The notes under the pieces: model-generated | What the model was told of the DNA's origin: nothing | Database searches by the model: none | Seen by the model: only the letters and a program-made list of their open reading frames with translations | Program-made: the position numbers and the translations under genes | Shown: in pieces, positions 24,446 to 34,834 of the stretch | How the letters are laid out: every line of letters starts with the position of its first letter | How positions within the stretch are numbered: the stretch's first letter is position 1 | Assembly (NCBI GenBank): GCA_934574045.1 | Contig: CAKTMK010000004.1 | Span: forward strand, 1-64,000 | Length of the DNA stretch: 64,000 nucleotides | Reading direction: 5' to 3' | DNA from: an uncultured Oscillibacter sp. | GTDB taxonomy: Bacteria; Bacillota; Clostridia; Oscillospirales; Oscillospiraceae

Positions 24446-25870
24446 ATGAAACTGGTGTTTAAGCTGCTGGCGGCAGCCTGTCTGCTGCTGGGACTGGCGG
24501 GCACCGTGATCGATCTGGTCGAGGGGAACTTCGGCGAGGATACGGTCACGGTCCTGATCGTGGCCGTGCTGGCCGCGGGAGTGTTCGGCTACCTTGCGTG
24601 GCTGTGGCGGGGCAAGTCGCCGGTCAAGCGGGCGGCGGAGCAGGCCGGACAGATCGCCGAGGACCTTCGGAGCAGACGGGAAGAGGAGCGGAAGATGTCC
24701 GCCGTGCTGAAGCGGCGCATGTGGAAGTACCGCATCGCGGGCGGCGCGCTGGTGGTGCTTGCGGTCTGGATGTTCATGAACTGGGCACACAGCAATCTGC
24801 GCATCGGGCTGACCACGGTGGTCCTGATCGCGGGCCTCGCCGTGTGGGCGCTCGGCTCTCCGGGCGATTACAACGCCTCCACGGATATGATGACCATGAT
24901 CGGGATGGACCGTCCGCGGAAGCTGGAGGAATTTTACGAGGCGTTCAAATCCGTCAAGACGCCCTTCGGCTCCGGCTGGCTGGGCCGCTTCTCCACCATG
25001 AAGCAGCCTGCCCTGATCTTCGGGCCGAACTACCGGGGCGACTATCTTTACTTCTGGCTGGGCAGCAAGGGGAATATCGGCTACCTCGGCTATCTGAACT
25101 ACTCCATGTTCAAGGAGATGGAGAAGGGCGACCCGAAAGGCCCCATCGGGACGGTCAGCGGCCGTTTTCTGGACGGGATCATCAAGGAGCGCATCAACGA
25201 GCCGCTCTACCCGGCGCAGGAGCCGGGAGCGGATCTGGCCGGCCACCTGTGCTACAGCTCGGACGCGCTGATGTTCCAGCAGCAGCTCAAGGACTGCATC
25301 GACCAGTTCGCCAAGACCGGGCATGTGCCGCCCATCCGGGAGAGCCTGCCCTCTCAGGTCTATACCTTCACCGAGCAGTTCAAGCTCACAGGCCAGCGCT
25401 TTGAGGTGATGAACGCGGAAAAGCAGCCGGTCCTGCGCGTGGAGGGCACCGTGCCGCTGATGACGCTGCGGGTGCTGGACACGAAGGACGAGGAGATCTT
25501 CCGCATGACCAAGGAGATCGGCCACGCGCTGGCGACTTACCGCTTCTATTACAAGGGCGAGCCTTATGGCACGCTGGAAAAGCAGTTCACGCTGATCCGG
25601 GATAAGTTCGCCATGGACGTGACCGAGGGCCGTCTGGAGCTGAGGGAGTACGCCGGGACCATCGGACACGACTTCTCCGTCACGCTCAACGGAAGAATGC
25701 TGGGCGCGATCATGGACAACATGGACATCACGATCGGAAACCTTGTGTTCGACAACTCGTTCCTGATCGTGTATGAGGAGAAGTATCTGCCGCTGCTGAC
25801 GGCCATGGCCGTGATGGTGGCCAGAGAGCTGGCCCGGGACGAGGACGGCGGAGTGAGCAACCGGATATAA
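24446..25870 (+). CDS. Membrane protein with C-terminal YxjI/LURP-one-like (tubby-like) domain
   Basis: A 474-aa protein; GGAGGAAGAA sets the start at 24446. Hydrophobic segments lie at about 3-24, 34-54, 97-113 and 119-136, with a charged coiled stretch (64-92) between the second and third. Residues about 140-300 are soluble and unrecognised. Residues about 303-474 have the repeating beta pattern of LURP-one/YxjI proteins (YTFTEQFKLTGQRFEVMNA, then YRFYYKGEPYGTLEKQFT and FSVTLNGRMLGAI), ending in an amphipathic helix. These tubby-like folds often bind membrane or lipid surfaces; the function here is unknown. The domain call is from pattern reading, not alignment. Confidence 0.65.
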   Translation: MKLVFKLLAAACLLLGLAGTVIDLVEGNFGEDTVTVLIVAVLAAGVFGYLAWLWRGKSPVKRAAEQAGQIAEDLRSRREEERKMSAVLKRRMWKYRIAGGALVVLAVWMFMNWAHSNLRIGLTTVVLIAGLAVWALGSPGDYNASTDMMTMIGMDRPRKLEEFYEAFKSVKTPFGSGWLGRFSTMKQPALIFGPNYRGDYLYFWLGSKGNIGYLGYLNYSMFKEMEKGDPKGPIGTVSGRFLDGIIKERINEPLYPAQEPGADLAGHLCYSSDALMFQQQLKDCIDQFAKTGHVPPIRESLPSQVYTFTEQFKLTGQRFEVMNAEKQPVLRVEGTVPLMTLRVLDTKDEEIFRMTKEIGHALATYRFYYKGEPYGTLEKQFTLIRDKFAMDVTEGRLELREYAGTIGHDFSVTLNGRMLGAIMDNMDITIGNLVFDNSFLIVYEEKYLPLLTAMAVMVARELARDEDGGVSNRI

Positions 25871-25914
25871 GCGCCGCGCCGGACGGCGAGAGATCAAAGC
25901 TGTGGAGGAAAAAG

Positions 25915-26589
25915 ATGAACAAGAAACGGTATGTCCAGGCGCTGGCGGGCGCCATGAGCCTGCTCCTGCTGGGCGGATGCGGCACGGTGACCAGCGTGGA
26001 CCCTTCCGAAAACGCCGCTGTGAAGGCGCTGGAGAGCGCCTCGGTCGTGACCTTTGGAGGCGACCTGTCCGAGGCATATCAGTACGGAAAGATCTTTGCC
26101 GGAGATCAGGACTGCGCCCGTCTGACGGAGGAGGGCCTTCTGGACACCAAGTGGAACATCATGATAGACGGCGACCTGTGGTTTTACGCCAAGATCGTCA
26201 CGGACCAGCCGATCAACGAGGATTTTGACGACGTGGTCACCGGCTCGACCTACGGCTACTATGACGCCAGCGAGACCTGCCTTGGGTATACGCAGCTGCG
26301 GTGCATGACGCTTCCGGACGGAGAGCGGAACTTCTGCCTGACGTTCCTGACCCCGGAGGGGGAGTACAAGGATTACTACGCGGCGGAAGACGGCTCATGG
26401 GCCGCCGACTGGGACGACAACGTCATTGCCCACGGCACGGCGGAGCGGATATTCCTCGGCGATTCCTGCGAGGTCAAGATCGAGATGGAAGAGGGCTGCG
26501 ATGTGCAGATGGACTTTATGGATAAGCTGGGAATGTACATGTGGCTGTTCAAGGACCTGAGGGACGAGTACAAAATGCTGTATTCGTAA
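25915..26589 (+). CDS. Putative lipoprotein, unknown function
   Basis: A 224-aa protein with a signal peptide ending in the lipobox LLGG-C22, so it is predicted to be a lipid-anchored extracytoplasmic protein. The mature part is acidic, rich in Asp, Glu, Tyr and Trp, with six more cysteines. No named family is recognised. It lies 44 bases after the YxjI-like gene, with AAGAAAAAGATG-like spacing to a GGAGG, and before a terminator, so it probably belongs to one operon with the two genes upstream. Confidence 0.75.
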   Translation: MNKKRYVQALAGAMSLLLLGGCGTVTSVDPSENAAVKALESASVVTFGGDLSEAYQYGKIFAGDQDCARLTEEGLLDTKWNIMIDGDLWFYAKIVTDQPINEDFDDVVTGSTYGYYDASETCLGYTQLRCMTLPDGERNFCLTFLTPEGEYKDYYAAEDGSWAADWDDNVIAHGTAERIFLGDSCEVKIEMEEGCDVQMDFMDKLGMYMWLFKDLRDEYKMLYS

Positions 26590-26656
26590 GCGGCGCATTT
26601 CTCCGCGCGGGCGGCCGCCGCGGTTAGGAGCGCTCCCTGCGGCGAAAAGTGAAAAG

Positions 26657-26699
26657 GACGGCGGGGCCGGGAAAGCATCCTTTCCCGGTCCCGCCGTTT
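26657..26699 (+). terminator. Intrinsic terminator after the lipoprotein gene
   Basis: A 17-bp stem (26657-26673 with 26680-26696, one G-U pair, ACGGCGGGGCCGGGAAA) separates this operon from the convergent thioesterase gene. The T-run is short (TTT). Confidence 0.75.
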
Positions 26700-26764
26700 C
26701 GCTGCGCGCCGGGCCGCGGCTCACGCTGTGCGGCCCGGCCTGTTTTCTGCGTCCGGCGCGTTTG

Positions 26765-27166
26765 TCACGCGTCCAGCTTGGCGTTGCACTTGTTCAAAAA
26801 GCGCTCGTTGCTGATGATGGCGCGGGTGTGGGTCCCCTTGCCGATGGGCCCCTTTTCGTCGCTGGCTTCCACGGCGAAGTCCACCATCTTCCCGTTGGCG
26901 GACACGCCGGTGACGGTGGCCGTGGCGGTGACGGTCATGCCGACGGGCGTGGGCGCATCGTGGCTCACGTCCAGATGGGTGCCGACGCTGCCCTGACCCT
27001 CCTCCAAGAACTGCTGGAGGCACTGGAGCGCGGCGTTTTCCATCATGCCCAGCATAAAGGGCGTTCCAAACACCGGCAGCGCGCCGGAGCCGACGGCGGC
27101 GGCGGTCAGCTCGTCGGTGACGGTCTTATGTACGGTGAAGGACGCGCCGATCTGTACAGTACTCAT
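26765..27166 (-). CDS. Hotdog-fold thioesterase, FlK (fluoroacetyl-CoA thioesterase)-like
   Basis: A 133-aa single hotdog domain. The FlK-type active-site residues are in place: T35 (FGTP), E43 (MMENAA) and H69 (LDVSHDAP, with H64 nearby). Members hydrolyse short acyl-CoA thioesters, and most are not fluoroacetate-specific. Single gene with its own promoter. The exact acyl substrate is not visible. Confidence 0.85.
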   Translation of the reverse strand: MSTVQIGASFTVHKTVTDELTAAAVGSGALPVFGTPFMLGMMENAALQCLQQFLEEGQGSVGTHLDVSHDAPTPVGMTVTATATVTGVSANGKMVDFAVEASDEKGPIGKGTHTRAIISNERFLNKCNAKLDA

Positions 27167-27258
27167 GGTGATTCCTCATTTCTTCGCGGGCGGACCCGCT
27201 GGATTTCCGCGCGTCTGCGCGGCACCGCCGGACGCACGGACGCGGCGGCTCTGGAGAT

Positions 27259-27287
27259 ATTATAGCGAATGGGGCGGGAGGATGCAA
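27259..27287 (-). promoter_or_regulatory. Promoter of the thioesterase gene
   Basis: On the minus strand TTGCAT (27282-27287), 17 bp, TATAAT (27259-27264). Confidence 0.7.
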
Positions 27288-27300
27288 GAAAAATGAAAAG

Positions 27301-27328
27301 GGGACGGAGGGCCGCGGCCCTCCGTCCC
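27301..27328 (-). terminator. Terminator of the potABCD operon
   Basis: GGGACGGAGGGCC pairs with its complement around a GC turn (27301-27328); CCCCTTTTCATTTTTC follows on the minus strand, and this T-rich tract runs into the thioesterase promoter. Confidence 0.75.
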
Positions 27329-27334
27329 GTGCGG

Positions 27335-28411
27335 TCACGCCTTGAGACGCAGCCACTCAGAGTCATAGAATTTCAGAGTCTCCTCGGGGAGATTCAGGAA
27401 CGCCTCGCAGTTATTCAGCACGTCGTCGGCGGGATAGGCCACGGGGTCGGCGGTGATGTCCGGGTCCAGCGCGTCCATCACGCTCATCAGCGGCGTGGAA
27501 TAGCCGATGGCCTCACAGTTGGCCGTGCCGATCTCGGTGGAGCACATGAAGTTGATGAACTTTTCGGCGTTGGCCTGATTGGCGGCCCCGGCGGGGATGC
27601 ACATGGCGTCCGTGAAGATGTTGGAGCCTTCCGCGGGGACGACAAAGGCAAGGTCCGGATTGTTCTCGTACATAGTCAGGTAGTCGCCCGCGTAGTACAC
27701 GCCCATGGCGGCCTCGCCGCCCTCCATCTTGTCAAAGATCTCATCCATGACATAGGCCTGCACGATGCCGCTCTGCTTCTGCTGGATCAGCAGGTCCACC
27801 GCCTCGGAGATCTGGGCCTGATCGGTGGTGTTGTAGGAGTAGCCCAGATCCTTCAGCGCCACGCCGATGGCGTCCCGAGAGTTGTTGATCATCAGGACCT
27901 GACCGGCGTATTTCGTGTCAAACAGGGAATCCCAGCTGGTGATCGCCTCGTCCACCAGCGTGGTGTTGTAGATAATGCCCACCGTGCCCCACATATAGGG
28001 GACGGAATAGGCGTTATCGGGGTCATAGGCCGGGTTCAGGAATTTGGGGTCCACGTCCTGCGCGTTGGGGATGTTGTCAAAATCCAGCTTCGTGAGCATA
28101 CCCTCCGCGATCAGGCGGGAGATCATGTAGTCCGAGGGGATGATGACGTCATAGGAGTCGCCCTGCTGAAGATTGGCGTAGAGCGTCTCGTTGTCGGGGC
28201 AGACGTTGTAATTGACCTTGATGCCCGTTTCCTTCTCAAATTGCGCGATCACATCCAGCGAACCGTCCTGACCGTCGGAGATATATTCGCCCCAGTTCAG
28301 GACATTCACCTCGCCGTTGGGATACTGACCGCTGGAACCGCTGCCGCCGCAGGCGGTCAGCAGGGGGCAGACCATCAGGGCTGCCAGAATCAGAGAAAGA
28401 GCCTTTTTCAA
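27335..28411 (-). CDS. potD: Spermidine/putrescine ABC transporter substrate-binding lipoprotein PotD
   Basis: A 358-aa binding protein with a lipobox LTA-C21 and the PotD opening NVLNWGEYI after the linker, then YNVCPDNETLYANLQQGD and the conserved C-terminal GYSTPLMSVMD region. It captures polyamines outside the cell and passes them to PotBC. Last gene of potA-potB-potC-potD, 69 bases after potC. Confidence 0.93.
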   Translation of the reverse strand: MKKALSLILAALMVCPLLTACGGSGSSGQYPNGEVNVLNWGEYISDGQDGSLDVIAQFEKETGIKVNYNVCPDNETLYANLQQGDSYDVIIPSDYMISRLIAEGMLTKLDFDNIPNAQDVDPKFLNPAYDPDNAYSVPYMWGTVGIIYNTTLVDEAITSWDSLFDTKYAGQVLMINNSRDAIGVALKDLGYSYNTTDQAQISEAVDLLIQQKQSGIVQAYVMDEIFDKMEGGEAAMGVYYAGDYLTMYENNPDLAFVVPAEGSNIFTDAMCIPAGAANQANAEKFINFMCSTEIGTANCEAIGYSTPLMSVMDALDPDITADPVAYPADDVLNNCEAFLNLPEETLKFYDSEWLRLKA

Positions 28412-28480
28412 TTCCTTGTGTTCTCCTTTACCATTTGAAATATTTTTTGCTATATAAACGGCGCGCCGCGCCAGAGCTTT

Positions 28481-29338
28481 TTACCGCTTGGGGGTCAGCG
28501 CGGCCCGCTGGCGCCGGGCGGCGGAGTCCTGCCGCGCCTGACGCAGGTTCACGATCACCAGCAGCACCAGCACCGAGCCAAACAGCAGCGTGGAGATGGC
28601 GTTGATCTCCGGGCTGATGCGACGCCGGGCCATGGAATAGACCTCCATGGCGAGGGTGGAGACCTTGTTTCCCGCGGTGAAATAGGAGATCACAAAGTCG
28701 TCCACCGACATGGTGAAGGCGATGATGGCGCCGTTGACGATGCCCGGCATCAGGTCGGGCAGGATCACCTTGCGGAAAGCGTAAAAGCCCGTCGCGCCGA
28801 GGTCCTGCGCCGCCTCGTAGATGTGGGGGTCCAGCTGGTGCAGCCGGGGCATGACGGAAAGGATCACATAGGGGATGTCGAACGTGACGTGGGCGATCAG
28901 CATGGTGCCGAAGCCCTTTGCCAGCGTGACGCCCATGGCGCCGCCCAGCGTGGCGTTGAACGCGTTGATGGCCAGCATGAAAAGCAGGGACAGGGACACG
29001 CCCGTCACAATGTCCGCGTTGGTCAGGGGGATGTTGTTCACGGCCATCAGCGCGTGGCGGCTGCGCCGCTTCATGGCGGCAAAGCCGATGGAAGCGGCGG
29101 TCCCGGCCACCATGGCGATCAGCGACGCCAGCACGCTGACCAGCAGCGTGGTCTGGAGGGCGCTGAGGATGGCGCTGTCCTGAAACAGGCGCACGTACCA
29201 CTGGAGGGAGAAGCCGCCCCAGATGGTCCGGCTCTTGGTGGCGTTGAACGAGAAGAAGATCAGGACGAAGATGGGCGCGTACAGAAAGAGAAATACCAGC
29301 GCCAGCAGAAGGCGGTCGGCAAGGTTATTCTTCTTCAC
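28481..29338 (-). CDS. potC: Spermidine/putrescine ABC transporter permease PotC
   Basis: A 285-aa permease with six membrane segments and the permease signature EAAQDLGATGFYAFRKVILPDLMPGI (the EAA loop that contacts PotA). Its start overlaps the potB stop by 4 bases. It has the short Arg/Lys C-terminal tail typical of PotC. Confidence 0.93.
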   Translation of the reverse strand: MKKNNLADRLLLALVFLFLYAPIFVLIFFSFNATKSRTIWGGFSLQWYVRLFQDSAILSALQTTLLVSVLASLIAMVAGTAASIGFAAMKRRSRHALMAVNNIPLTNADIVTGVSLSLLFMLAINAFNATLGGAMGVTLAKGFGTMLIAHVTFDIPYVILSVMPRLHQLDPHIYEAAQDLGATGFYAFRKVILPDLMPGIVNGAIIAFTMSVDDFVISYFTAGNKVSTLAMEVYSMARRRISPEINAISTLLFGSVLVLLVIVNLRQARQDSAARRQRAALTPKR

Positions 29339-30169
29339 AGCAGCATCGCCTCCTCCTCGCCTTCGCCGAAGCGGTTCATCACGGCCATGCAGATCAGGAC
29401 GATGACCATCATCACAAGGGAGATGGCCGAGCCGAGGTAGGGATTGTACGCCCCGCCGAGGAACTGCGTTTCGATCAGGTCGCCCAGCAGCGTCACCATG
29501 CCGCCGCCCAGCAGGCGGGAGATGGCGAACGTGGCCACCGACGGGACGAACACCATCGTCACGCCGGAGAGGATGCCGGGGACGGACAGGGGGAAGATCA
29601 GCCGCCGGAACACCACGGAGCTGTTGGCCCCCAGATCCTGTGCCGCCTCGATCAGCCGGGGGTCGATCTTCTCAATCACCGTGAAGATGGGCAGGATCAT
29701 GAACGGCAGATAGTTGTACACCATGCCCAGCACGATGGCCCCCTGCGTGTTGATGAGGGGGAAGTAGGTGTAATTCGTGCCGAACAGGCTGTTGACCAGA
29801 GAGATGAGGCCGATCTTCTGAAACAGCGTGTTCAGAAGGCCGGTGTTCTCCAGAATGGACATCCAGGAATAGGTCCGCAGCAGGAAGTTCATCCACATGG
29901 GCAGCATGATGAGGATGGTGGCGATGCGCCGCATCCCCGGACCCTCTCTGGCCAGAAACCACGCAACGGGATAGCCGATCAGGATGCACACCAGCGTGGC
30001 CACCGCCGCCAGCAGGAACGACCGGCCGAACACGGCGGCATAGGTGCCCATCACCCGAAAGTTGTCCAGCGTGAAGCCGGTCCCGTTGTGGAACGCGTAA
30101 ATGAGGATCAAGATCAGCGGCGCGACGACGAAGACCGCCATCCAGACCACATACGGCGCGGCAAGCCCC

Positions 30170-30180
<11 letters not shown>
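29335..30180 (-). CDS. potB: Spermidine/putrescine ABC transporter permease PotB
   Basis: A 281-aa permease with six membrane segments; the EAA loop reads EAAQDLGANSSVVFRRLIFPLSVPGI. It pairs with PotC to form the membrane channel. Its start lies inside the end of potA (11-base overlap). Confidence 0.93.
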
Positions 30181-31366
<1,186 letters not shown>

Positions 31367-31460
31367 GTATCCTCCCCCATTTCTTCAAATAATGATACAA
31401 AAAAGCGCCTCTTTTCTCTGTTGAGGGGGAACCTTTCTCGTTGAAATTCGGCAATTAAGA

Positions 31461-31489
31461 ATGATATCGGAAATGTACGGAAAAGTCAA
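31461..31489 (-). promoter_or_regulatory. Sigma-A promoter of potABCD, overlapping the rluA-like stop codon
   Basis: On the minus strand TTGACT (31484-31489), 17 bp, TATCAT (31461-31466). The -35 box overlaps the last codons of the preceding pseudouridine synthase, whose stop lies at 31486-31488. Confidence 0.75.
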
Positions 31490-32445
31490 GGAAAATAGCG
31501 GTTTTTGAAGGGAATATTTTGCACGGAGAAAACCTTTCCCCGCAGATACTCCAGCGCGCCCGCGTTCGTCCGGTAATCGAAGGCCAGACGGTAGGACCAA
31601 AGGCACTGTTTCTGCTCGTGATAGCGCCGATTCGTCTCGCCCCGGCCATACTTCCCATCCCCCAGCAGGGGGCAGCCCAGCTCCGCCATGGACACGCGGA
31701 TCTGGTGGGTCCGGCCGGTCAGCAGCTCGCACTCCACCAGCGCCAGCCCGTCCCGCTTCTGGAGCGTTTTATAATAGGTGACGGCGGTGCGCCCGCCGGG
31801 CACGGGACGGCGGTAAAAGGAGACTTCCTTTTTTTTCTCGTCCTTGAGAAGAAAGCCCTCGATCTTTCCTGCGGGCGGGTTGGGCGCGCCCACCGTCACG
31901 CAGAGATAGGACTTGCGCAGCTCGTGGGTGCGGATCTTGTCGTTGATGACGCGCAGCGTCTCGGCGTTTTTTGCCGCGATGACGATGCCGCCGGTGTTCC
32001 GGTCGATCCGGTTGCACAGGGCGGGGGCGAAGGAGTTCTCCGCCGCAGGGTCCCACTCCTTTTTTTGATAAAGGTACGCCTGAATGTGGTGGACCAGCGT
32101 GTTGACCTTCTCCGTCTCATCGGCGTGGACCACAAGGCCGGGGCGCTTATTCACCAGCAGGAGGTTTTCGTCCTCATACACAATGTCCAGCTGCGGGCGG
32201 AACGCGGCGAGGAATTTGTCCTCCCGCTCCTCCGGCTGGTCAAAAAACTCGTCGTTGATGTACATTTGCAGCACGTCGCCCTCGCACAGGCGGACCTCCC
32301 GCTTGGAGCCTTTTCCGTTCACCTTGACGCGCTTGAGACGGATGTATTTCTGCACCAGCGCGGGCGGCAGGAGCGGCGCGGCCTTCGCCACGAACCGGTC
32401 CAGCCGCTGCCCGGCGTCGTTGTGATTGATGGTAAATTCCCGCAT
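31486..32445 (-). CDS. RluA-family 23S rRNA pseudouridine synthase
   Basis: A 319-aa synthase with an N-terminal S4-type RNA-binding region (QRLDRFVAKAAPLLPPALVQKYIRLKRVKVNG) and the catalytic segment ALCNRIDRNTGGIVIAAK, where the Asp is the nucleophile. The usual first residue His of HRLD is Asn, as in some RluC-like proteins. KPGLVVH-type motif NKRPGLVVHAD and GRTHQIRVSM are also present. The exact site in rRNA or tRNA cannot be assigned. Confidence 0.88.
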   Translation of the reverse strand: MREFTINHNDAGQRLDRFVAKAAPLLPPALVQKYIRLKRVKVNGKGSKREVRLCEGDVLQMYINDEFFDQPEEREDKFLAAFRPQLDIVYEDENLLLVNKRPGLVVHADETEKVNTLVHHIQAYLYQKKEWDPAAENSFAPALCNRIDRNTGGIVIAAKNAETLRVINDKIRTHELRKSYLCVTVGAPNPPAGKIEGFLLKDEKKKEVSFYRRPVPGGRTAVTYYKTLQKRDGLALVECELLTGRTHQIRVSMAELGCPLLGDGKYGRGETNRRYHEQKQCLWSYRLAFDYRTNAGALEYLRGKVFSVQNIPFKNRYFP

Positions 32446-32523
32446 AGGCCCCTCCGCACGATCAGTTGATATGGCTATTGTATCCGATTTTGAAAAAAAT
32501 GCAAGGCGCAGGCAAAAAAGTGT

Positions 32524-32552
32524 TTGACAAGCCGGGGCTTATCCCTTATAAT
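32524..32552 (+). promoter_or_regulatory. Consensus sigma-A promoter of DUF177-rpmF
   Basis: A perfect TTGACA (32524-32529), 17 bp, perfect TATAAT (32547-32552), 27 bases before the ATG. It should be a very strong promoter. Confidence 0.9.
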
Positions 32553-32579
32553 ACTACTCGTGTCATTGCGAGGTGTACT

Positions 32580-33086
32580 ATGCGTTTCGACGTAAAACCC
32601 ATCCTGAATTCCCCCGGCAGATCGCTGGACTTCCAGTTCACGCTGGACCTGTCCGACACGGAGCTGAACGGTCAGTATCCCGTGCAGGAGCCGGTGGAGG
32701 TCCGCGGCAGTGTGCGCAACACCGCCGGACTGCTGGAGCTTTCCATGACGGTGTCCGCTGTTCTGGACGCGGCGTGCGACCGCTGCGCAAAGCCCCTTCG
32801 GCTGCCCAAGCAGGTGGAGTTCCGCTGCATGCTGGCGGAGACGCTGGAAAACGGCGAGAACGACGAGATCGTTCTGCTGGAGGACGGCGAGGTGGACGTG
32901 GAGGACCTTGCCCGCACGGCGTTCATTCTGGACATGGACGCGAAGTTTTTGTGTTCGGAGGACTGCAAAGGCCTCTGCCCCCGCTGCGGCGCCGACCTGA
33001 ACCTCGGCCCCTGCGGCTGCGGAAAGGAGACGGATCCCCGTCTGGCCGCCCTTGCAGCCCTTTTGGAGAACAACGCATCGACGTAA
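32580..33086 (+). CDS. DUF177 (YceD-like) protein
   Basis: A 168-aa protein of the YceD/DUF177 family, with a Cys pair CDRCAKPL in the middle and a C-terminal zinc-like set CSEDCKGLCPRCGADLNLGPCGCG. Family members lie upstream of rpmF in most bacteria and are linked to 23S rRNA or L32 homeostasis; the molecular role is unsettled. The start at 32580 has GAGGTG upstream. Confidence 0.9.
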   Translation: MRFDVKPILNSPGRSLDFQFTLDLSDTELNGQYPVQEPVEVRGSVRNTAGLLELSMTVSAVLDAACDRCAKPLRLPKQVEFRCMLAETLENGENDEIVLLEDGEVDVEDLARTAFILDMDAKFLCSEDCKGLCPRCGADLNLGPCGCGKETDPRLAALAALLENNAST

Positions 33087-33134
33087 CCAAACGGTACGGC
33101 ACGAGCCGCCCGTTGATCTGAAGGAGGTGTCATC

Positions 33135-33347
33135 ATGGCAGTACCCAAGGGAAAAGTATCCAAGGCAAGACGCGACAAGCGCCGCAGCTCCACGTGGAAG
33201 CTGGCGGTCCCCGGTCTCGTGGCCTGCTCCAAATGCGGTGCGCTGCACCTGCCTCACAGAATGTGCAAGGAGTGCGGCACTTACAACGGCCGGACGGTCA
33301 AGGTCGTCAAGTCTGTGGCCGCCAACGCCGCCAACGCTGCAAAATAA
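33135..33347 (+). CDS. rpmF: 50S ribosomal protein L32
   Basis: A 70-aa L32 of the zinc-ribbon form: MAVPKGKVSKARRDKRRS, then CSKCGALHLPHRMCKECG (four cysteines). AAGGAGG precedes the ATG. Zinc-dependent form, cotranscribed with DUF177. Confidence 0.97.
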   Translation: MAVPKGKVSKARRDKRRSSTWKLAVPGLVACSKCGALHLPHRMCKECGTYNGRTVKVVKSVAANAANAAK

Positions 33348-33365
33348 GATTTTGCATCCGTAATG

Positions 33366-33399
33366 AGGAGGAAAGAGTGCGCTCTTTCCTCCTTATTTT
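33366..33399 (+). terminator. Terminator after rpmF
   Basis: A 12-bp stem AGGAGGAAAGAG (33366-33377) with 33382-33393, loop TGCG, followed by a T-rich TATTTTG. Confidence 0.75.
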
Positions 33400-33425
33400 G
33401 TATTCGCTAAATTTTCCCCGCGCGG

Positions 33426-33453
33426 TTGCAATTCCATGACGCGCGGGTATAAT
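33426..33453 (+). promoter_or_regulatory. Promoter of der-plsY-gpsA
   Basis: TTGCAA (33426-33431), 16 bp, TATAAT (33448-33453), 53 bases before the der start. Confidence 0.7.
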
Positions 33454-33506
33454 AAAAGCTGAGACAAAAGCTGAGACGTGAATTACAGAGAAACGGGAGG
33501 AGACCC

Positions 33507-34832
33507 ATGAAACCCATCGTTGCCATTGTGGGCCGGCCCAATGTGGGCAAGTCCATGCTCTTCAATAAGCTGATCGGGCGGCGGCTGTCCATCGTGGAGG
33601 ATACGCCGGGCGTGACCCGCGACCGCATCTACGGGGAGACGGACTGGAACGGCCGCCCCTTCACCCTGATCGACACCGGCGGCATCGAGCCGCGGACCGA
33701 CGATCAGATCCTGACCTTCATGCGCCAGCAGGCGCAGCTGGCCATCGAGAACGCCACGGTCATCATCTTCCTGACGGACATCCGCACCGGCCTGACCGCC
33801 GCGGATCACGAGGTGGCGGGGATGCTGCTGCGCAGCGGAAAGCCCATCGTCCTCGCGGTGAATAAGATGGACTCCACCGGCCGGGTGGACCCGGACTTTT
33901 ACGAGTTTTACAATCTGGGCCTGGGCGATCCCATCGCCGTCTCCGCCGTCCACGGACACGGCACCGGCGACCTGCTGGACGCCTGCGTGAAGTATTTCCC
34001 GCCGGAGCAGGACGAGGAGGAGGAGAGCGACGCCATCCGCGTGGCCCTGATCGGCAAGCCCAACGTGGGCAAGTCCTCCCTCATCAACCGCATTTTGGGC
34101 GAGGAGCGCAGCATCGTCAGCGACGTGGCCGGGACCACGCGGGACGCCATCGACTCCCGCTTTTCCAACAGGCACGGCGACTTTGTGTTCATCGACACCG
34201 CCGGAATGCGCAAGAAGTCCAAGGTGGAGGAGGACATTGAGAAATACAGCGTCCTGCGGGCCACCATGGCCATCGAGCGCAGCGACGTGTGCCTGATCCT
34301 GATCGACGCGCGGGACGGCGTGACCGAGCAGGACACCAAGGTGGCCGGCCTTGCCCACGAGGCGGGAAAGGCCAGCATCATCGTGGTGAACAAGTGGGAC
34401 CTGGTGGACAAGGACGACAAGACCATGGACCGGCTCACCGCCGACATCCGGCGGGATCTGGGCTTTATGACCTATGCGCCCGTCCTGTTCATCTCCGCGC
34501 TGACGGGCCAGCGGGTGGAAAAGCTCTTTGAGCTGATCGTGGCCGTGAGCAATCAGGCGTCCCTGCGCATCACCACCGGAATGCTCAATAACGTCTTGGC
34601 CGACGCGCAGACCCGCGTCCAGCCCCCCTCTGACAAGGGCCGCAGGCTGAAGATCTACTATATGACGCAGGTCGGCATCCGCCCGCCCCACTTTGTGGTG
34701 TTCTGCAACGACGCGCGGCTGTTCCATTTTTCCTATCAGCGGTATCTTGAAAACCAGATCCGCTCCGTGTTCGGGCTGACGGGAACGCCCATCATCCTGT
34801 CCATCCGGCAAAAGGGCGACAAGGAGGAGTGA
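33507..34832 (+). CDS. der: Ribosome assembly GTPase Der (EngA)
   Basis: A 441-aa protein with two GTPase domains in tandem. Domain 1 has GRPNVGKS (residues 8-15), DTGG, NKMD; domain 2 has GKPNVGKS, DTAGM, NKWD. The C-terminus has the KH-like domain. Needed for 50S maturation. Starts the der-plsY-gpsA operon. Confidence 0.97.
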   Translation: MKPIVAIVGRPNVGKSMLFNKLIGRRLSIVEDTPGVTRDRIYGETDWNGRPFTLIDTGGIEPRTDDQILTFMRQQAQLAIENATVIIFLTDIRTGLTAADHEVAGMLLRSGKPIVLAVNKMDSTGRVDPDFYEFYNLGLGDPIAVSAVHGHGTGDLLDACVKYFPPEQDEEEESDAIRVALIGKPNVGKSSLINRILGEERSIVSDVAGTTRDAIDSRFSNRHGDFVFIDTAGMRKKSKVEEDIEKYSVLRATMAIERSDVCLILIDARDGVTEQDTKVAGLAHEAGKASIIVVNKWDLVDKDDKTMDRLTADIRRDLGFMTYAPVLFISALTGQRVEKLFELIVAVSNQASLRITTGMLNNVLADAQTRVQPPSDKGRRLKIYYMTQVGIRPPHFVVFCNDARLFHFSYQRYLENQIRSVFGLTGTPIILSIRQKGDKEE

Positions 34833-34834
34833 GT

